Of a stretch of 10,985 nt of DNA, positions 6,076 to 10,985 are shown piece after piece. Source of the DNA: Bacteroidota bacterium (lineage in GTDB: Bacteria > Bacteroidota > Bacteroidia > Chitinophagales > Chitinophagaceae). The first letter of the stretch is position 1; every line of letters begins with the position of its first letter. The position numbers were made by a program, and so were the translations under genes. Under the pieces are notes generated by a model. The model was not told where the DNA came from. It saw only the letters and a program-made list of their open reading frames with translations, and did no database searches. The stretch covers positions 1-10,985 of the forward strand of contig JAFAFR010000100.1 in the NCBI GenBank assembly GCA_023423405.1. The letters are read 5' to 3'.

Positions 6076-6297
6076 AATGGTGTCAAATCTTAATGTATAA
6101 TGACCGTTCGAATTGCCTTCTATTAGTTTGATTTTGAGTGTGATAGATGTTATTTAGATATTTGAATGGTGTCAGGAATGGTGTCAGATTTTAAAGCAAA
6201 TTATCACACTATCTTCCTTTGGAATATTTGTTAATGGTTGATTATCAATAAAATAAGCTTTTTTTTGTGGCTATAAATGGTGTCACGAATGGTGTCA
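6076..6297 (+). repeat. Five copies of AATGGTGTCA, two tandem pairs with 12-bp period
   Basis: AATGGTGTCA occurs at 6076-6085, 6165-6174, 6177-6186, 6276-6285 and 6288-6297, all on the same strand. Copies 2-3 and 4-5 form tandem pairs with a 12-bp period; the pairs start 111 bp apart. An exact 9-bp inverted repeat, AGTGTGATA (6137-6145) and TATCACACT (6202-6210), brackets the first pair. The array fills the 279-bp gap between the loader gene and the convergent AlbA_2 gene, and the last copy ends 14 bp from that gene's stop. Ten exact bases five times in about 220 bp is far from chance. Iterons of a replication origin or regulator sites fit best; they could also be a relic of a repetitive coding region (frame N-G-V), but stops follow copies 1 and 3 at once. 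Confidence 0.75.
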
Positions 6298-6311
6298 TGA
6301 ATAATATCAAT

Positions 6312-7595
6312 CTACAAAACAGTCCATACACCGGATCTATTATTTCCACTCCTCTGAATAATGCCATCAACTTGCAGACTCTTGAGAATTCTTTTTACCG
6401 TGCTGTCTGAAATTTTCAATTCTTTACGAATTGCCGTACCAGTAATTTTTGAATCTTTTTTAATCAATTCCAAGACCTTCTGTTCAATACTAATTTCCTC
6501 AAAATTAAAAATCACATAAAAACCACTGTCATCATACTTAAAAACAGGAGCAGGAGTTTTTGCAGCTTTTGCCTCATTTAAAATCTTAATCGTTCCTCTT
6601 CCCCAAGATTCAATCAGTCCAGACCGAAAAAACGCATTAGCAATATCTGGATTGTATGGTCGGGAAGGATGTTTGACTTTTAGTTTGGCAACAGTCCAAT
6701 CCTCTGGGAGTTCACCTTCATTCCAAATAATCAGTTGATTGTCGTAAACACTGATTTGAATAGGAATTCCACTTGCATAATCCTTATGCACGATAGCATT
6801 CAATATGGCTTCACGAAGTGCAGCAGGTGGAACAGGGAAACTCTCTTTTCTTTGCAGTCCATCATAAGTAATTTGCGCTTTAAGGTATTTGGTTAGGAGC
6901 AAATCAATCACTTTTTCCGCCTGTTCTATCAGTGAACCCTTCACTTCATCTTGAAAAGCCAAGTCATCATCACTTCTGAAAAAACCTATTTTGGAAGATG
7001 CACCTGTAAAAAGTTTGTCAGGTTTAGGATGAAAAAGAAGAACCGCTGCTTTTTTGAGATTTCCGTCGGGAGCAATTAAATTCAGCTTTTCTAAAATATC
7101 TTCATTGGAGTCATCTTGGATGTTCTCATCAAATCTTTCAGTTTCCGAAGCTCTTTCTTTAAAAAGATTAAATGCGCTATCAGAAAGATCTTTTAGTTTT
7201 GTGTAGGGTTCTGGTGTCCCATCCCATTTTAAACCTTGTTTTCGTAACAAAAATTTATCCAGAGCAGAACCTTTGAGTTCCTGATTAGTAGAACCACTTC
7301 TGTAATAATAACTGCCTTTGTAATTCACAGGATAAGGATAGGCATCAATAACAATTTCAAGATAATCTTTCCCTGCGTCACTTTGAAAGTTTACATCCAC
7401 CAAAATGCCCAGAATATCTTTCACTTTATTGGGCAGATCTTCAGACAGTTTCTTAGCATCGGAAATACCTTTTAAGTTGCCTTTGTCATCAATACCGATA
7501 TACATTTTGCCACCACTAGCATTGGCAAATCCACAAATCCACTTAATGTATTCGTCGCGCCAACTTTCTTTGTATTCGGTATTTTGGTTTTCCAT
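6312..7595 (-). CDS. AlbA_2 (Schlafen-type) protein with RecG-like ATP-binding domain and winged helix
   Basis: 427 residues. Residues 1-120 are an AlbA_2 domain: E-Y-K-E-S at 7-11, then ICGFANASGGKMYIGIDDKG at 20-39 and the YYYRSGSTNQ strand at 96-105. Residues about 255-345 form a GHKL-like ATP-binding domain: ALREAILNAIVHKDY (259-273, with E262, N266, H270), NEGELPE (292-298), and NPDIANAFFRSGLIESWGRGT (315-335). Residues about 370-427 are a winged helix (KITGTAIRKELKISDSTVKRILKSLQVDGII). Such proteins, often annotated as RecG-like or putative DNA-binding ATPases, are frequent in defence and mobile regions; their biochemical role is mostly unclear. It is divergent from the primase-helicase gene, so it could regulate it or act with it, or it may be independent. 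Start ATG 7595 opens with the conserved N-terminus; no ribosome site is visible. Confidence 0.9.
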   Translation of the reverse strand: MENQNTEYKESWRDEYIKWICGFANASGGKMYIGIDDKGNLKGISDAKKLSEDLPNKVKDILGILVDVNFQSDAGKDYLEIVIDAYPYPVNYKGSYYYRSGSTNQELKGSALDKFLLRKQGLKWDGTPEPYTKLKDLSDSAFNLFKERASETERFDENIQDDSNEDILEKLNLIAPDGNLKKAAVLLFHPKPDKLFTGASSKIGFFRSDDDLAFQDEVKGSLIEQAEKVIDLLLTKYLKAQITYDGLQRKESFPVPPAALREAILNAIVHKDYASGIPIQISVYDNQLIIWNEGELPEDWTVAKLKVKHPSRPYNPDIANAFFRSGLIESWGRGTIKILNEAKAAKTPAPVFKYDDSGFYVIFNFEEISIEQKVLELIKKDSKITGTAIRKELKISDSTVKRILKSLQVDGIIQRSGNNRSGVWTVL

Positions 7596-7796
7596 AATTA
7601 AAGGTTACCACAAAAATAATGAATTATCTTTTTAAAGATGTGTTTGTTCAAGGACTTTTTCTCATCAAAAACTTTTTCATCAAAAATCAAAAAACTCTTC
7701 CAAACACTACTTTCACTTTAATAAATCTAATTCTTGAAAATATTTTTGAATACTTTTACATGGATTAATATTCAATAAGTGTATTAGTTGTGATTC
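7596..7796. promoter_or_regulatory. Divergent promoter region of the AlbA_2 and primase-helicase genes
   Basis: 201 bp shared by two divergent genes. An exact TAnnTTTG element, TATTTTTG, occurs facing each gene: minus strand 7618-7611 and plus strand 7741-7748. Neither has a well-placed TTG -33 element, so these are weak calls. Between them lie a 14-bp palindrome ATCTTT-TT-AAAGAT (7625-7638) and two tandem units ACTTTTT(CT)CATCAAAA (7654-7687), which could bind a regulator such as the winged helix of the AlbA_2 protein. Confidence 0.35.
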
Positions 7797-10760
7797 ATGA
7801 ATGATCCAAATCAAGAGTACATTTCATTTCTCCGGTCTCTTTTTAAAGGAAGAGAAGATGTTTTTGCGATTCGATGGGAGAAAAGCGGGAAAAGTGGTTA
7901 TATGCCTTCTTGCACTTATGACCCTTTTCATTTTCGAATCCATAAACAGAATGGCGGAACTTTTCAAAATTATTCACATAAAACATATTTGCCATTAACT
8001 GATAATGAACTCCAAAAGCATTTGGAAGGTCAACAGCAAATCGGGATTTATCCTTTGCTAAAAGACAATACCTCATGGTTTTTAGTGGCTGACTTTGATA
8101 AAGAAAATTGGCAAAAAGAAGCGGTTTCTTTTTTGAATTCATGTGAAAAATTAAATATTCCTGCATATTTGGAACGGTCTCGTTCAGGAAATGGAGGTCA
8201 TGTTTGGATATTTTTCGAAAAACCTTTTCCTGCAATCAAAAGTAGAAAAGTATTCATTTCAATTCTAGAGAAATTAGAGATTTTTTCTTTGTTTGATAAG
8301 AGTTCGAGTTTTGACAGATTATTTCCAAATCAGGACTTTCTTTCAGGAAAAGGATTGGGAAATTTAATTGCATTACCTTTCTTTAAGCCATCTCTTGAGA
8401 AAGGAAATAGTTGCTTTATTAATCCGAATACTTTCGAACAATTTGAAAATCAATTGAGTTTTCTGCAAAATATTAAGCGAGTTTCCATTGAACACCTAGA
8501 AGGTTTATATCAGAAAGGAATTTCAAATTCTGAGACAAAGATGATAATCCAAAGCAAAAATTTACAAATTTCTTTGGACAATATTGTAAAAATAAGCAGA
8601 TTTGGTTTGCCACAAATACTCATCAATTTCTTAAAAGAGGAATTAAATTTTGCAAACACCGAATTTTTTGTAAAAAAGCAATCTGGTAGAAATACTTTTG
8701 GAACCAATCGTTATTTTAAATTGGTTACAGAAACTGAAAATGAAGTTCTCATTCCAAGAGGTTTTATTGGTAAACTTATTCGATTTTGTAGAGAGAATCG
8801 CATTAACCACGAATTTTCAGACATGAGATTGAAAAAACTATCGGTCAATTATGAGTTTAACGCAACTTTGAGAAATCATCAACAAAAAGCAATTGAAGCG
8901 GTTGAAAAGAAAGATTTCGGAGTCATAGTTGCGCCACCAAATTCAGGGAAAACTTTGGTAGGTCTCAAAATAATTTCAGAAAAGAAGCAACCTGCACTCA
9001 TAATCGTTCATCGAAAACAGTTGTTGGAGCAATGGTGTGAAAGAATAGAATCATTTCTAGGCATTCCTAAAAGAGAAATTGGAATCATTGGTTCGGGTAA
9101 AATGAAAATTGGTAAGCAAATCACAGTTGCAACCATTCAAAGTCTGCCGAAATATTTGGAAGATATTGCTGAAAGGTTTGGAACTATAATTATTGATGAA
9201 TGCCACCATATTCCAGCAGAATCATTCCGAAATATCATTGAGAAACTTAAAACTTTCTATTTATATGGATTAACGGCGACTCCGTTTCGAAAATATAATG
9301 ACGGGAAAATGATTTTCACACACATTGGTGAAATTATTACGCAGGTAAAACCAGAAGATGTAGAAAGTTTAAAACCTACGGAAATTGTGATTCGAAAAAC
9401 AATGCTGGATGTTCCTTTCAATTCAAAAACAGACAGTTTTGAAACTTTATCAAAAATTTTGATTCACGACACCAATCGAAATAGATTAATTCTGAACGAT
9501 GTGGAACGTGAGTTGGATAAAGGCAAAAAGGCGGTTATCATTACTGAAAGAAAAGAACACATCGATTCTTTAAACTTACTTTTAAAACAGTTTTACGAAG
9601 TGGTAACTTTGAGCGGTGACGATTCTGAAAATTCACGAAAATCTAAATGGCAGAATTTGCATCAAGGTAATTTTCAGGTGCTGATAACAACAGGACAATA
9701 TTTTGGTGAAGGAACGGATTTATCAAGTATTAACAGTCTGTTTTTAGTGTATCCGTTTTCATTTGAAGGAAAAATGATTCAATACATTGGGAGAGTTCAA
9801 CGTTCGGAAATCAACCCTATAATTTATGATTATTGTGACCATAAAATTGATTGTTTAAACAAATTATTTCTTAAGCGAAACACTTATTATCGTAAAATTA
9901 CCAGAAAAGCAACGCTTTTTGATGATATAAAAGAGGAGTTAACACCAATCGATTCGACAAAAATTTTTGAAAATAAAATTAAGGTAGCGATTGAAGATTT
10001 GGAGTTTCATTATAGAAGTGTTGCCTTCAAATATCCAATTCAGGAAATGAACGCAACTTTTGAATTTCATATCGAAAATATGGAGATTAGACCAGAACTT
10101 GAGGTGTTGAAGCCTTATTTTGTAAAGGTGTTGAAATCCAGAACAATTAATGTGGAGATTTCTGCGGAATTCGAAAGAGGTAAGTTAATTGCACAAAATG
10201 CCATATCAAGTGATATTGAACGAATAAACGAAGAAATTGTAGAAGGTGCAAAAATTCAGTTTCTGAATAAAGAACTCATTGGAAGAAATAAATTTCACGA
10301 GAAAAACGTACTTACAGCAGAAGAATTACAGAATCAGGAAAAACTCTTCAATGATGCTGAACAAATATTACAGCAAATTTTAGTAAACAGAAACTATAAA
10401 CATTCAGCACATGTTTTGTTTCTTGCTGAAAAGCACAAAAGTCAGATAATGAAAATTCGATTTGTATTACAGCCGTTTTCATTTGTGTTTCTTTTAGCAG
10501 GAAAAGATCATCATTACATAGTGTTGGAAACTTTAGACACTGAAGAAGCAACCTACATTTGGAAAACTGGTAAAAGCAAAATTTCAGTCATCAATGCCGT
10601 AATGAAAATTGATAATCAACTTACTTTCATTCGAGAAAACGGAAGGCAAATGTATTTGGAGACGAATCCAAAAGATTTTTCGAGAATTCTCCATGATTAT
10701 TCAGATGATAAAAAAGGATTTATTAATTGGAAAAGCCAATTAGAAGAAATATTGCTTTAG
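7797..10760 (+). CDS. TOTE-type archaeo-eukaryotic primase / SF2 helicase fusion with unrecognised C-terminal domain
   Basis: 987 residues. Residues 20-235 are an archaeo-eukaryotic primase domain of the TOTE conflict-system type: catalytic D99-F-D101 in FLVADFDKENW, the RSGNGGHVW motif (129-137, H135), FDRLFPNQD (172-180) and the hallmark GLGNLIALPFF (186-196). Residues 255-350 are the linker usual in this family. Residues 357-700 are an SF2 helicase: Walker A APPNSGKT (379-386), DECH (467-470), TAT (493-495), EGTD (638-641) and QYIGRVQR (662-669). Residues 705-987 match nothing I recognise; they include a helical stretch (800-865) and a conserved-looking ETLDTEEATYIWKTG. A primer- or gap-synthesis activity coupled to unwinding, used in defence or element replication, is inferred. 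Start ATG 7797 has no ribosome site but the N-terminus looks complete. No frameshift is seen. Confidence 0.9.
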   Translation: MNDPNQEYISFLRSLFKGREDVFAIRWEKSGKSGYMPSCTYDPFHFRIHKQNGGTFQNYSHKTYLPLTDNELQKHLEGQQQIGIYPLLKDNTSWFLVADFDKENWQKEAVSFLNSCEKLNIPAYLERSRSGNGGHVWIFFEKPFPAIKSRKVFISILEKLEIFSLFDKSSSFDRLFPNQDFLSGKGLGNLIALPFFKPSLEKGNSCFINPNTFEQFENQLSFLQNIKRVSIEHLEGLYQKGISNSETKMIIQSKNLQISLDNIVKISRFGLPQILINFLKEELNFANTEFFVKKQSGRNTFGTNRYFKLVTETENEVLIPRGFIGKLIRFCRENRINHEFSDMRLKKLSVNYEFNATLRNHQQKAIEAVEKKDFGVIVAPPNSGKTLVGLKIISEKKQPALIIVHRKQLLEQWCERIESFLGIPKREIGIIGSGKMKIGKQITVATIQSLPKYLEDIAERFGTIIIDECHHIPAESFRNIIEKLKTFYLYGLTATPFRKYNDGKMIFTHIGEIITQVKPEDVESLKPTEIVIRKTMLDVPFNSKTDSFETLSKILIHDTNRNRLILNDVERELDKGKKAVIITERKEHIDSLNLLLKQFYEVVTLSGDDSENSRKSKWQNLHQGNFQVLITTGQYFGEGTDLSSINSLFLVYPFSFEGKMIQYIGRVQRSEINPIIYDYCDHKIDCLNKLFLKRNTYYRKITRKATLFDDIKEELTPIDSTKIFENKIKVAIEDLEFHYRSVAFKYPIQEMNATFEFHIENMEIRPELEVLKPYFVKVLKSRTINVEISAEFERGKLIAQNAISSDIERINEEIVEGAKIQFLNKELIGRNKFHEKNVLTAEELQNQEKLFNDAEQILQQILVNRNYKHSAHVLFLAEKHKSQIMKIRFVLQPFSFVFLLAGKDHHYIVLETLDTEEATYIWKTGKSKISVINAVMKIDNQLTFIRENGRQMYLETNPKDFSRILHDYSDDKKGFINWKSQLEEILL

Positions 10761-10985
10761 TAAGTATAAATATTTTCTTGACACCTGAAATTAAAAACAC
10801 AAAGATAATCACCACATTAACATTCTTTCAATTGAGTATCGGCAAACACTAAAAAAATAAAAAAAAAGAAAGCAAAGTTTTGTAGTCAGGAAAATGTGAT
10901 GCAATATCAAGCCATAAAGGTTTTTCTGAAAAAGTTTTGTGTCATTAAAAATTTAGCCCCAAAATTTTTCTGAAAAAATATTGCA
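10761..10985. other. Non-coding AT-rich tail of the window with short repeats
   Basis: 225 bp with no supported gene. The self-complementary 13-mer TTTTTCTGAAAAA occurs at 10921-10933 and 10965-10977, and AAAGTTTTGT at 10874-10883 and 10931-10940. No clear terminator for the preceding gene is visible. The next gene presumably starts outside the window. Confidence 0.5.

Noticed and set aside
7843..8235. 130-residue minus-strand frame antisense to the primase domain
   Set aside because: It overlaps the catalytic motifs of a convincing gene and its own translation shows nothing recognisable.
10800..10831. Minus-strand TATCTTTG with TTG 21 bp upstream, a promoter-like pair pointing into the 3' end of the primase-helicase gene
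   Set aside because: The match is good but would give only an antisense transcript; with no other support I treat it as chance.

Overview
The window is AT-rich accessory DNA from a Bacteroidota genome, most likely a flavobacterium of the Chryseobacterium/Weeksellaceae kind. This rests on the codon style, the near absence of Shine-Dalgarno sites, several TAnnTTTG -7 elements, and gene families common in that group. No rRNA, tRNA, intact transposase, integrase, relaxase or CRISPR array is visible, so the assignment is inference.

Left part (1-3476, minus strand): a type I restriction-modification cluster reads leftwards. It holds hsdM (methyltransferase), hsdS (two-domain specificity subunit) and the N-terminal 171 residues of a helix-turn-helix Fic protein cut by the window edge. 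hsdR is not in the window; in this type of locus it often lies beyond the inserted Fic gene. A 9-bp element TTATCGGCA is repeated in inverted form between hsdS and fic and may be an operator.

Middle (3477-6311): a non-coding stretch of about 0.9 kb holds two minus-strand terminators, three iteron-like repeats exactly 32 bp apart, and a dense cluster of four inverted repeats with an alternative long-range pairing. It leads into a rightward three-gene module: a small excisionase-like HTH protein, a winged-helix replication-initiator-like protein, and a DnaC-type AAA+ helicase loader. The initiator gene carries an in-frame 45-bp repeat followed by an AT-rich tract, recalling the phage lambda O gene and its internal origin. 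After the loader gene come five copies of AATGGTGTCA, four of them as two tandem pairs with a 12-bp period. The region reads as the replication module of a prophage, integrative element or plasmid whose other parts are outside or lost.

Right part (6312-10760): two divergent genes share a 201-bp promoter region. The leftward gene encodes an AlbA_2/Schlafen-type protein with a RecG-like ATPase domain and a C-terminal winged helix. The rightward gene encodes a 987-residue fusion of a TOTE-type archaeo-eukaryotic primase, an SF2 helicase and a C-terminal domain of about 270 residues that I do not recognise. With the type I system and the Fic protein this looks like a defence island around a mobile replication module. 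The least explained items are the primase-helicase C-terminus, the structured 4068-4185 DNA and the three separate repeat families flanking or inside the replication genes.
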